A stretch of DNA of 64,000 nucleotides, taken from Bolinopsis microptera (taxonomy: Eukaryota > Ctenophora > Tentaculata > Lobata > Bolinopsidae). The stretch spans positions 15,164,340-15,228,339 of the forward strand of contig NC_087081.1 of NCBI RefSeq assembly GCF_026151205.1, in the 5' to 3' direction. The position numbers and the translations under genes were made by a program. Under the pieces are notes generated by a model, which was not told where the DNA came from, ran no database searches, and saw only the letters and a program-made list of their open reading frames with translations. Positions 43,932-54,946 of the stretch are shown piece by piece; position 1 is the first letter of the stretch, and each line of letters opens with the position of its first letter.

Positions 43932-45207
43932 TTAAAAAGGCAATAGATGGTTAGAAGTGGTAGGATTTGAGAATGGGTATAGTGGGTATAGATTTTTCGT
44001 CGTGTCACAAAGCAAAACATGCATAACCCTCCGCAAACACGTGCTCCTTCACAAATTATCACGTGATTGTCGCGCGCGCGCATTTTACAATGCTTTTATG
44101 TCAAGGTCGTGTACTCTATACTATACCACAAATCGATCGAGCAATTGTTTGTGTCGCGCTTGTAATGTACTTCTTTTCACTGTTATACATTTTGTGCGTA
44201 TTGATAATGTCGTTCAAGCTTTTGTTTACTTCATACGATACAAACTTCTTATTATGTTTTGGGTGCTTGTTGCTACCACAGACTTGGCTCCCGATCGCGA
44301 TATTAGTAATCCGTTATGTTGTTGTATAAATTATGATGTTATGTTGAACATGATTGCGAATAGATTGATTCATTATACGAAATGAACGATACATTTTATT
44401 TTGATTCACATTGTATTACCTACCACAGATTTGATTGGGCGACATCTGTCCGACAGTCGAATTACCGGTTTCGGACAAGAATCGCTGTCAGATAGAAGTC
44501 GTTTTTGGCGACATCTGTCCAACTTTCGGATCACATTTGTGATTTCGGATCACGTTCGTATTTCACAAGCTCACGGGTAATCTTGTGACGTTGCTCCCAC
44601 AGTCCTAATATAATGCTGATTTGATCCATAATTGAGATCTGATCCATCGATACGTGATTGACTATTTGAGGACAGGATCATGCTAGCCGTATACAGTATA
44701 CACTAACAAGCTAAGCTGCCAAAGTGCCAAGTGCCAATCACATCACAGCCTACATTACACAAAGGAGAGCGGTATGGAGATCAGTTGGAAACTATTGTCC
44801 AATTTTTGACATCAAATGAAAATAAACTATGGTAGAGTTCAGCTCAGGTCATATCTCAGTTCAGATCATGTCTCCAATTGGAAAATGGAAATGTCGTATT
44901 GCAATTAGATCAAAATTTCGGACAGATGTCTTTTTTTCTGGTAACTATATTGAGTCGGACAAGAGTCGCTGTCGGACAGATGTCCTTTTAACTGCATCAT
45001 GCATATCACCGCACAGGCTGCGCTACGGTGTCCGGTCGTTTAACTTTCGATTCAAATAATTGACAACGGCAACCATTCCATTTTGTTCTCTGTAACGCCC
45101 CAAAGAAATTTAGTAATTTAACCAATATGATTATGAAACAATCGTTAATTGTAATTAATTACGGTCGATGGAAATCTAGCGTCCGCTAACCGGCGCAATT
45201 CTTGTTA
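43932..45207. mobile_element. 1,276-bp element, copy 1, matching 52067-53342
   Basis: The sequence from TTAAAAAGGCAATAGATGG to CGCAATTCTTGTTA recurs 8,135 bp downstream, with no difference in the stretches I compared and identical translations of its longest frames (142, 88 and 76 codons). TTAA stands at both borders of this copy. No inverted ends or transposase are seen. The interior has partly inverted GGCGACATCTGTCCGACAG-like blocks at about 44436-44530 and 44900-44990. The frames match no family I know and may be chance. Confidence 0.75.
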
Positions 45208-45833
45208 ATTGTAATTTGATAGTATATAACTTGATGATTTTCAGTCTGCATATTATGATCATTTCATTGTTGTCTAATTTTATTGAAATAGAAAGATTCA
45301 GAAATATTTAATCACAATTAAATAGACCCTGTTTAAAAAGTATCTTGAGGACGCGAAATGGAAACTTGAGGGCTGTTGTACTTGGATACAGGATTTGGAT
45401 CTATCAACCCACATGTTAGTTAAATATACTTGAAGTGGGATATTTGTAGATATACAATCTACCAAAACGCGCGCCGAGTTGGACTCGTCCTCGTTCTTGT
45501 CCTCCAATATTTGGAACAAATATTTTACGAGTATCACCCGTAAATGGGATATTTATTTACACCTTTTCTATTATTCGGTCACAAAATCTGGACATAAGCA
45601 ATGAGGATCGGGCATGTAACCTGAATATCCGAAAAAAGTTCTCTAGATTGCTAGAGACTAGGCCTGTTTACATGAATATCTGTGGTGAGGATATCTTCGA
45701 TAAACAACATATTACCATTATTGGCAACACTCACTAAGCGCGAGGAACCACATCATTCAGTTTAATTAATCAATCAGTTTAGTTAATCAAGTTATCCTTC
45801 TATTTTCGATAGCTTGAACTTGAAATAAACCAT
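45208..45833. other. No gene recognised
   Basis: AT-rich spacer leading into the hexamer array. The short minus-strand frame at 45298-45537 shows no domain. Confidence 0.4.
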
Positions 45834-46908
45834 AACCGTAACCGTAACCGTAACCGTAACCGTAACCGTAACCGTAACCGTAACCGTAACCGTAACCGTA
45901 ACCGTAACCGTAACCGTAACCGTAACCGTAACCGTAACCGTAACCGTAACCGTAACCGTAACCGTAACCGTAACCGTAACCGTAACCGTAACCGTAACCG
46001 TAACCGTAACCGTAACCGTAACCGTAACCGTAACCGTAACCGTAACCGTAACCGTAACCGTAACCGTAACCGTAACCGTAACCGTAACCGTAACCGTAAC
46101 CGTAACCGTAACCGTAACCGTAACCGTAACCGTAACCGTAACCGTAACCGTAACCGTAACCGTAACCGTAACCGTAACCGTAACCGTAACCGTAACCGTA
46201 ACCGTAACCGTAACCGTAACCGTAACCGTAACCGTAACCGTAACCGTAACCGTAACCGTAACCGTAACCGTAACCGTAACCGTAACCGTAACCGTAACCG
46301 TAACCGTAACCGTAACCGTAACCGTAACCGTAACCGTAACCGTAACCGTAACCGTAACCGTAACCGTAACCGTAACCGTAACCGTAACCGTAACCGTAAC
46401 CGTAACCGTAACCGTAACCGTAACCGTAACCGTAACCGTAACCGTAACCGTAACCGTAACCGTAACCGTAACCGTAACCGTAACCGTAACCGTAACCGTA
46501 ACCGTAACCGTAACCGTAACCGTAACCGTAACCGTAACCGTAACCGTAACCGTAACCGTAACCGTAACCGTAACCGTAACCGTAACCGTAACCGTAACCG
46601 TAACCGTAACCGTAACCGTAACCGTAACCGTAACCGTAACCGTAACCGTAACCGTAACCGTAACCGTAACCGTAACCGTAACCGTAACCGTAACCGTAAC
46701 CGTAACCGTAACCGTAACCGTAACCGTAACCGTAACCGTAACCGTAACCGTAACCGTAACCGTAACCGTAACCGTAACCGTAACCGTAACCGTAACCGTA
46801 ACCGTAACCGTAACCGTAACCGTAACCGTAACCGTAACCGTAACCGTAACCGTAACCGTAACCGTAACCGTAACCGTAACCGTAACCGTAACCGTAACCG
46901 TAACCGTG
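45834..46908. repeat. (AACCGT)n hexamer array, about 179 units
   Basis: 1,075 bases of near-perfect AACCGT (minus strand TTACGG). The flank runs in through one variant unit (CCATAA). TTACGG differs from the common animal telomere repeat TTAGGG by one base. The true length may be greater than assembled. Confidence 0.97.
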
Positions 46909-48036
46909 TTCAGGGTAGCTAAGTCACGTGGCTCCTCACTTGTTCAAATAGTTATTAGTTACCGGTCCTAATTTAGACGGCCCTTAGTTATGCAATTTGC
47001 CCAATACTGCCCACTTACTCCAGTAGCAGGGAGGAGTGGAGTGTGCACTTCGATGTAGAAACTGAGAATTTTCGCAGTAATACCAAAATTGAAGTTAGGT
47101 GGTATGTGCTGCTCCATAAATGTTATCCGAATGTGTTCATGTTGAACGTTTTACTGTGCTGCAAATGACTCTAAGACTTTTTTAGCCCGAGATACCATAA
47201 TTAAGTACATGTTTGATGTTACTATTTGTTACATTTTGTTTTCTGACAACTTAAAAGCTCAAAAATCTATCATGCCCCACACAAACCGTTTTTAACGTCC
47301 TACGTACACTAAAAACCCGATTCACCGTACAGTTTGCGGGAAAAGAAAATAGTAAATTGGAGTTTTACTGTACGTGGTTTCGAGAAAAACGAAATCGTCA
47401 CTAGGAACCTGTTCAGAGCGTGACGTCATGGTCGATATTGCGAAATCCTTATTAGAGGCCATTCTATTTCTACTGCATGGGGTTAACTATTAAGTTTCTA
47501 TAAAGGAGGTGGTTGGCAGCTATTGTTAGAATAGTATTCTACCAGCTATTGTTAGAATAGTATTCTACCAGCTACCTATTCACAAACTTTAATGTCATTT
47601 TATTTAAATATCACTATGATTTCAGCTAACCTACAAAGAATTACCTGGGGACCCAAGTAAACAAGCACCTGCTCAAATTGCCTTTTAAATTCGATCATTA
47701 AATTGATTCGATGATTTCTCTCCTAACAGCAGAATAAGCATTAGTGCCATAACATATTTGATTTTGTTTCTATCACAAATATACATATACTAATACAGTA
47801 ACAAGTAGTATATTTCGTGAACTCTCGCACAATTAAAGGTCTATGTAGCAAATTATTTGCAGCTGACAAACCTGCTAATGAACACACCTGACTCAGATTT
47901 GTAAGCTTTGACAATAAAAAAAGTAATTTTTCTTTGCCAATTATACACAGTGTACATGACTACATGTGAATAAGCCAGTTTCTATGCAATTCGAAATTGC
48001 ATCAATTAATATTTTATTTTTGATATTTTGTATTTA
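46909..48036. other. No gene recognised
   Basis: Contains a 26-bp direct repeat (CAGCTATTGTTAGAATAGTA, at about 47517-47570). There is no supportable coding region. Confidence 0.4.
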
Positions 48037-48262
48037 GGGGTCGTTCACATATTACGTAATCAGCGGAGGGGGGAGGGGGTTTAGTTCCCGATTTTAGTTC
48101 TTTTGGCGGGCAAATTCTAAAAAATGCCCGGCAAATTTAAAGGCCTAACTCAAAATTCCACTCCAAAACGTAAGGTCATCAGGCAATTCTACGTTGATTC
48201 TGAAAATTTCAGAATCAGGTCTTGATTACGTTTGATTACGGAGGGGGGGGGGGAGGGGGTAA
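48037..48262. repeat. GGGGTCGTTCACATATTACG-headed repeat with G-rich tracts
   Basis: The head resembles the right end of the element at 27505-27590 and is followed by GGAGGGGGGAGGGGG. A second G tract (nine G) lies at 48243-48262. It may be a remnant of a related inverted-repeat element. Confidence 0.35.
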
Positions 48263-50855
48263 AATTGCCGAGATAGAAAAGTCATATATTTGCGCCTGGG
48301 GGTAATTTAGAAGTTTTGCACCCTAGGGTTGAAACTACTAATAGAATTTGCGTACCTTATCAATTCTGATGCAGAATGACCCTACAAAGGATCCTGTGTT
48401 TATAAACGTTGTAGACACTGAACTTCATACCCAATTTCACTTAATTTCTAGAGACAGAGTAGATGTTTTACTCGCGCCCAAGGGTCCTTGTTTCATGACC
48501 AGCCGTTATTATAATCAGTGCCCAAGCCTGGCTCAGTGGCCTTGTGTTTGATAATGCTCAGCCAAGAATTCCGAGATTCATGCTGACTAATTATGTACTC
48601 ACTAGACGGAAATTTTCTTCGAGCTCACATCTACACACCTGTTCATTTGAGCGAGGTGATCTGCACAACCTACTTCGCAGTCATGTACCAGTAGCTCAGA
48701 TCACATCACCCACACTTATCAATACATGCAAACTTTTTATCTCGTTGATCAGCTGACATGGATCATATCCCGAAATAAACAAACTCTGTCACTCTATTGC
48801 ATCTCACAAGTCAGAAATTATATTTCGGGGTTACCCTGTTTTAGCTGTGCTCTATCCGTGTGTTAACCGTGCGTTGCTACATTACCGAATTGCCTCTGAT
48901 CGTGTTAACACTACACCACCCAGCCAACCAACAGATCCCTCAAACTCCAGTTCTATTTACAGTATCCTCTGTAGGAACTGACCGGATATCCGGCTGAATC
49001 CGGTTCAGGCCGGATTATCCACGGTTACATCGATGCCACGAACTTATGAGAGCTGGCTGCTGGATCTTGGGTTTTACTTCTAAAGCAATTTGTACATTTG
49101 TGCTAGATAAAATTAAAACGCAGTGAATTCTTGCAATGTGCGATTTGATTTTATTCCAACTCGTTTCAAGCTCTGCTCATACAGATGCATATTTTTGTCT
49201 AAATTCTTGCTAAGGGGCATCCAGTCAGTGCTCTCAGTGACCAGTAAATCCCGCGCCTCCACGGTCGCTTGTTATCTGTCAGCGAATGTTCAAGACCCGT
49301 TCATGTGAGATTTTGTGTAACACAGAGAGTCAAAACAGCTACCATTTATGCTTTATTCATGAACATTGCAAGCAGAGAGTCCCTACTTTATTGTGGTAAG
49401 CAAACGCGTTGCAAACTCCCCTTATGTCAAGGATTAAAACAAAGGCCATTAAAAACTTTGGACATTATCCTCGGTTACATCGACGCCACGAACTTATGAG
49501 AGCTGGCTGCTGGATCTTGGGCTTTACTTCTAAAGCAATTTGTACATTTGTGCTAGGCAAAGCGCAGTGAATTCTTGAATGTGTGTTTTGATTTTATTCC
49601 AACTCGTTTCTAGCTCTGATCATACAGCAGATCAAGCAATGACCTCTGCACTAGCTTCAGCACCATCATAGTGTCATTGTAAAATTACATGTTGCGGTAA
49701 TTTTAAGCCCAAAGTTAAGTTTCTACGGCCTTCAGAAGCTGAGATAAAATTAAAATGTCTCACACACGCGCCTAATATGAAATATGGACGTGGTTCCCCA
49801 AAGCTGAACTAATGGCTCAACATGCCCAATTAATTGAACTAGCAGGAACCCGTCTGGCGTCTAACCCTAAATGGTGTCAAGACTCAAGAGACTAAAATAA
49901 TTATTACCTATTTAATTCGCGTTTTTGACACCACTTGGGGATCCAAATTTTGGGCACAAAATTCTAATATTCCTTGGCCAATTTTTTTTCTTCATGCTGA
50001 TTTGAAGGCTATTAAAGCTATCAAAGTTTAAGTTAATGCCGTGGTGTCAGTAAAATGGTTCGGATAAACACACATATATATATTATATGTATATTATATA
50101 TCGTTTCGCTCTATCAATAGTAAGATTTAACTCGCGATTCAGCAGTGTAAATACAAACTAAACACCTCACTGCTGCTAGAGTAGACAACTTCGAAATTTT
50201 CTGCCAAAATTGTGTAAATGGGTGTGGTCAGAGTGCCACTCCATTTTTATTAACCCAACTTTTATTTTATTATGTTCTAGTAATACTGATGGCATCATAA
50301 CAAGCCATTTAGAGACCCCCATCAAATATTATAGGTAAATTTTGGTCAAATTTTTCCTACGCTTTAAAAAGGGCGTGGTCACGGGTTTAAACACACATAC
50401 AAAATTATCCACCCAATTTTTTTGAAGTAGGGACCCTAGGGAGCACAAATAACATCTTAAACCTTCTAAACTCGCTAAATTGTGCCAGGCGTTGACCAGA
50501 TACAGGATTACGATGCTCACATCTTCAATTTATTTGGACTCACTTCTTATATTAGGTAAATTGCTCGAGAGGAAGTACTCATACGATTTTTGTTTAGAAT
50601 GGCTTAATGAAGGACCCAGTGTGGTCAAAATTGCACACACATAATATACTTTTACACATAATATGCTTTTACACATAATATGCTTTTACACTATTATTAT
50701 ACAAGCTGTTGCGATAGTGACCAATTGTGATAGTTTGACTTGCATATTCTCTTTATTGTTTTATCAACAGATCTAAGTTTTGTTAAATTGATGTTCCGTG
50801 TACTGTTCTGTTCGAAAATACATTCAAATTAAATCCCAATAAGATAGAACCAGAG
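48263..50855. other. Gene-poor region with a local direct duplication
   Basis: 49020-49190 and 49470-49631 are two direct copies of a block (GGTTACATCGATGCCACGAA through CCAACTCGTTTC and CATACAG). The ORFs in both copies are short and share no domain. Also present is a 20-bp repeat, ACACATAATATGCTTTTA, at about 50635-50690. Just before the next gene, TTTATTGTTTTATCAACAG (to 50770) looks like a 3' splice site. Confidence 0.5.
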
Positions 50856-51899
50856 ATGCCACAAGCCTCCAACAAGCCTGCAGATGTCTTCTACGGGATT
50901 CTCTGCTGCATCAGCTTCCTTATCGGGACATCGGGAAATATGGTCAGCTTTCTCTACTACAAATCAAAGAAAAGGGACATTTCTCAAGTAATTTACATGA
51001 TGATTACGATTAATGACATACTGATAAGCATAATAATACTTCCCATTGGAATTTCATTTTTGTCAGACAGAGAACCAGGACTTTTACTTGGGAATGATAT
51101 CGGTTGTACAGCATGGGTGTATTTATGGTACACAACAGTTTCACTCAGCATTTTCTTTGTTATATGCCTTAGTTTATCTAGGACAATATCATTGCTTGCA
51201 CCTTTTAGACATCAGCAAATCAAACATCTGATAATAGCTGTAGCAATATACTTAGTCTTGCAGCTGCTTCTGTCAATGGGATATAATTTGCTGGACGGCG
51301 CGAAGATTATGTTCCATTCTGTGTACATGCGTTGTGATATCTATTTCTTTGGAAATCCTAGCAAGGTTATACTGTTAACCTTGCAAATTTGTGATGACTT
51401 AATCTACGTTGCACCCGCATTTGTAGTCACCATAAGCTGCATCATATCAGCAGTATTACTGACGAAAAGAAACGGAGCTATGCATCAAACAGCGCTACAT
51501 CGGTCCAGAAATAGAGCGACTATAACTATTCTACTGTTCGCCCTACTTTATGGAGTATGCAACGTTCCGCTGATTGTTGACTTTATCTTGTTGACATTGG
51601 CGTGGTTCACGGGCGACTCAGATTGGTACTTCAACGTCTACAAATTTGATAAACAGTTCTACTATTACTCAGCCATGAAGACCCTGCTCCTAGCAGCTAA
51701 TTCTGCAGCTAATCCAATACTTTATTTTTGGAGAATTGTTCCTCTGAGGGAATTTACTGTGTCAGGAATTAAGAAGGTATGGGGACTAGGCAGGAAGATG
51801 GGGAGACCTTCGGACTACCAGTTACGTCCTGAAGTTATTTTGAACAAAAACTGTACTGTACAAACTGAAGTGGCAACAATAAATACAACTGAAGTGTAG
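50856..51899 (+). CDS. Seven-transmembrane receptor, class A
   Basis: A 347-residue intronless product with seven hydrophobic segments. Class A marks are GN at 27-28 in TM1, Asp54 in TM2 (TINDILIS), Cys84 and a second-loop Cys (YMRCDIYFFG) for the disulphide, SRT at 108-110 in place of DRY, and a standard NPILY motif in TM7 (LLLAANSAANPILYFWR). A short cytoplasmic tail ends in VATINTTEV. The ligand is unknown. It is unrelated in detail to the receptor at 18027. The 1,276-bp element begins about 170 bases after its stop codon. Confidence 0.85.
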   Translation: MPQASNKPADVFYGILCCISFLIGTSGNMVSFLYYKSKKRDISQVIYMMITINDILISIIILPIGISFLSDREPGLLLGNDIGCTAWVYLWYTTVSLSIFFVICLSLSRTISLLAPFRHQQIKHLIIAVAIYLVLQLLLSMGYNLLDGAKIMFHSVYMRCDIYFFGNPSKVILLTLQICDDLIYVAPAFVVTISCIISAVLLTKRNGAMHQTALHRSRNRATITILLFALLYGVCNVPLIVDFILLTLAWFTGDSDWYFNVYKFDKQFYYYSAMKTLLLAANSAANPILYFWRIVPLREFTVSGIKKVWGLGRKMGRPSDYQLRPEVILNKNCTVQTEVATINTTEV

Positions 51900-52066
51900 T
51901 GTTGGTAATGTTATGCCCCTAGGGCCTAGTGAACCAGTGGATGGTAGATATCGGTAACCTGATGTTTTATCAGTTACACTTGCAGACAGTATATTACTGT
52001 GGATGACAAACTTATAGATTAGCGTCAACATTCTTACTTGAACAATTATCAATATTACTAGTATAG

Positions 52067-53342
52067 TTAAAAAGGCAATAGATGGTTAGAAGTGGTAGGA
52101 TTTGAGAATGGGTATAGTGGGTATAGATTTTTCGTCGTGTCACAAAGCAAAACATGCATAACCCTCCGCAAACACGTGCTCCTTCACAAATTATCACGTG
52201 ATTGTCGCGCGCGCGCATTTTACAATGCTTTTATGTCAAGGTCGTGTACTCTATACTATACCACAAATCGATCGAGCAATTGTTTGTGTCGCGCTTGTAA
52301 TGTACTTCTTTTCACTGTTATACATTTTGTGCGTATTGATAATGTCGTTCAAGCTTTTGTTTACTTCATACGATACAAACTTCTTATTATGTTTTGGGTG
52401 CTTGTTGCTACCACAGACTTGGCTCCCGATCGCGATATTAGTAATCCGTTATGTTGTTGTATAAATTATGATGTTATGTTGAACATGATTGCGAATAGAT
52501 TGATTCATTATACGAAATGAACGATACATTTTATTTTGATTCACATTGTATTACCTACCACAGATTTGATTGGGCGACATCTGTCCGACAGTCGAATTAC
52601 CGGTTTCGGACAAGAATCGCTGTCAGATAGAAGTCGTTTTTGGCGACATCTGTCCAACTTTCGGATCACATTTGTGATTTCGGATCACGTTCGTATTTCA
52701 CAAGCTCACGGGTAATCTTGTGACGTTGCTCCCACAGTCCTAATATAATGCTGATTTGATCCATAATTGAGATCTGATCCATCGATACGTGATTGACTAT
52801 TTGAGGACAGGATCATGCTAGCCGTATACAGTATACACTAACAAGCTAAGCTGCCAAAGTGCCAAGTGCCAATCACATCACAGCCTACATTACACAAAGG
52901 AGAGCGGTATGGAGATCAGTTGGAAACTATTGTCCAATTTTTGACATCAAATGAAAATAAACTATGGTAGAGTTCAGCTCAGGTCATATCTCAGTTCAGA
53001 TCATGTCTCCAATTGGAAAATGGAAATGTCGTATTGCAATTAGATCAAAATTTCGGACAGATGTCTTTTTTTCTGGTAACTATATTGAGTCGGACAAGAG
53101 TCGCTGTCGGACAGATGTCCTTTTAACTGCATCATGCATATCACCGCACAGGCTGCGCTACGGTGTCCGGTCGTTTAACTTTCGATTCAAATAATTGACA
53201 ACGGCAACCATTCCATTTTGTTCTCTGTAACGCCCCAAAGAAATTTAGTAATTTAACCAATATGATTATGAAACAATCGTTAATTGTAATTAATTACGGT
53301 CGATGGAAATCTAGCGTCCGCTAACCGGCGCAATTCTTGTTA
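52067..53342. mobile_element. 1,276-bp element, copy 2
   Basis: Matches 43932-45207 throughout the stretches compared. The left border reads TTAA and the right border TTAG. It lies directly 3' of the receptor gene and may supply or disturb its polyadenylation. Confidence 0.75.
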
Positions 53343-53645
53343 GAGTTAGCTTGTAGCCGATACAACATCCTACAAGTAGGTTAAATTTAGAATTCCGCCA
53401 CCCCTCCCTGTAGCACGTAAACAGACCCGGAGTAACACGCACGCGAGAGCGGTATTACGAAATGAGGAGGCATCGATTTCACTGGAGTCGGGCCAACACA
53501 TACTTCACAACACAATACTACGGCTGGAAGCAGTGAATAATAATTGCATTTCATTACTGTAAACAAGCATGCCAATACGGAACATTATATCAGAAATTTA
53601 AGAAAAAGAAATGTCAATACTTTTTTTCAGGAAAAGTACATTTTC
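53343..53645. other. Short spacer
   Basis: Contains a small hairpin (CTTGTAG with CTACAAG, about 53350-53376). No gene. Confidence 0.4.
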
Positions 53646-54389
53646 CTATTGTTCTGGTACTGTTATTGACAACGTAATTACTAATTTGATAATACAATGT
53701 AATATTACAATATGCAACGATTGCCCATCTTTCGACTTGAGCGAAACGTAGCCTGTGTAGGGTTCTCCGTTTTCATTCGGAAACTTTGCCCTGATTTGGC
53801 TGACAACACATGCAGGCAAAATATACCTCACATTCCTATCGAAATCTCGACATGATAGCATATTGATAAAGGTTCTATATGCCATGAAGCGTAGTTCCTT
53901 TTGGTTCAACTTCTTCTTGAGAAACCTATCTCTTTTATCAGGGTCTGTAATGTTCATTGAATACATGTACCTACTGTAAACTAGTCCATCCTCACTGACG
54001 ACAAGTTCTTTAAACATCCCAACCTGGCTGATGCACCGATGCTCTCCTCGATGCGCAGTAATGAAATGCGATTCGTTGCAGCAAACGTGCTCCTTCTCTG
54101 TGTCCATCAGCTTGCATTCCCCGCATGAACACCACTCTTCAACGGGACGATGAAGCCTCTCTTGATTTATGTTAGCGTACAGAGAGTTGTCAGACTCGGG
54201 TAGCTCCAGGTCCTCGTCACTTTCATATGCTGGAGGGTCGACCCATTCGTTATCACTTGGGTGATCTGAACCCGGCTGTAATTCTGGATAAAAATGTCGA
54301 TAATCCTCTTCTGGTCCAGAATCAGGAACCGAGCTGTTTTGATTGTAGCTGGCGGTTTCGTCAACGTCTTTAGTTCTGGATTCGTTCAT
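53646..54389 (-). CDS. P2X7-type intracellular (ballast) domain protein, no channel part
   Basis: A 247-residue single-frame product. The first 85 residues are acidic and disordered. WCSCGECKLM (about 86-95), then CCNESH and HRCI, give the Cys-rich zinc-binding part, and ELRFMAYRTFINML with YILPACVVSQIRAKFPN (about 165-215) matches the conserved end of the P2X7 cytoplasmic domain. No P2X transmembrane or ATP-binding region is present. Such stand-alone domains are widespread in invertebrates, with no settled function. It lies in the same direction as, and 557 bases beyond, the THAP transposase, so it may belong to that element. The last 25 residues may be intron read-through. Confidence 0.7.
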   Translation of the reverse strand: MNESRTKDVDETASYNQNSSVPDSGPEEDYRHFYPELQPGSDHPSDNEWVDPPAYESDEDLELPESDNSLYANINQERLHRPVEEWCSCGECKLMDTEKEHVCCNESHFITAHRGEHRCISQVGMFKELVVSEDGLVYSRYMYSMNITDPDKRDRFLKKKLNQKELRFMAYRTFINMLSCRDFDRNVRYILPACVVSQIRAKFPNENGEPYTGYVSLKSKDGQSLHIVILHCIIKLVITLSITVPEQ

Positions 54390-54946
54390 GATATCCTTAA
54401 GATATATTATATTTAAAGTTTATAACTAGAAATCGATATTTTAGAGATTATTATAATTATACAAAGATATTGCCGAAAGTACTAATGACCGCAAATTGTT
54501 CGTTTATCAGGGTAACAAATAGCCAATGCAGTGTAACATCATTTTATCTTCAAGTAATACAATCGGGAATACGAATTATATCATTAAAACGTATGTTAAA
54601 TGTTAACTCAATATAATGTGAAATGAAGTACCTCGAGTGTGTGGGCCTAATAAAACTTGATTAAGTTGTAAAACGTAAAAATTTAAAACGTATAAAATGT
54701 ATGTACTATTGAGTCTCTAACAAGATCCATAGTCACATTAATCAAATATAAAATCTGCAATAATGTTAAAAGTCTTAAAAATCAAAACTATAAATAAATA
54801 GACTGAGTGCCATACAACTATAAGTATATACGCTGTTTGCAATAAGTACTACTACTAAATTATATATTTTCTAATGGAAAGCGTTAAGCGTATAATGCAT
54901 GTTACGTGTATTACTGTGGTCAAAATCAAATCGAATATGATTCAAA
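54390..54946. other. AT-rich spacer between two minus-strand ORFs
   Basis: No ORF. It would hold the promoter of the P2X7-domain ORF or the intergenic part of the transposon. Confidence 0.4.

Noticed and set aside
43763-44083. Minus-strand ORF spanning the border of the 1,276-bp element
   Set aside because: Only its first part recurs at 52012-52218, and it crosses the element edge, so it is chance.
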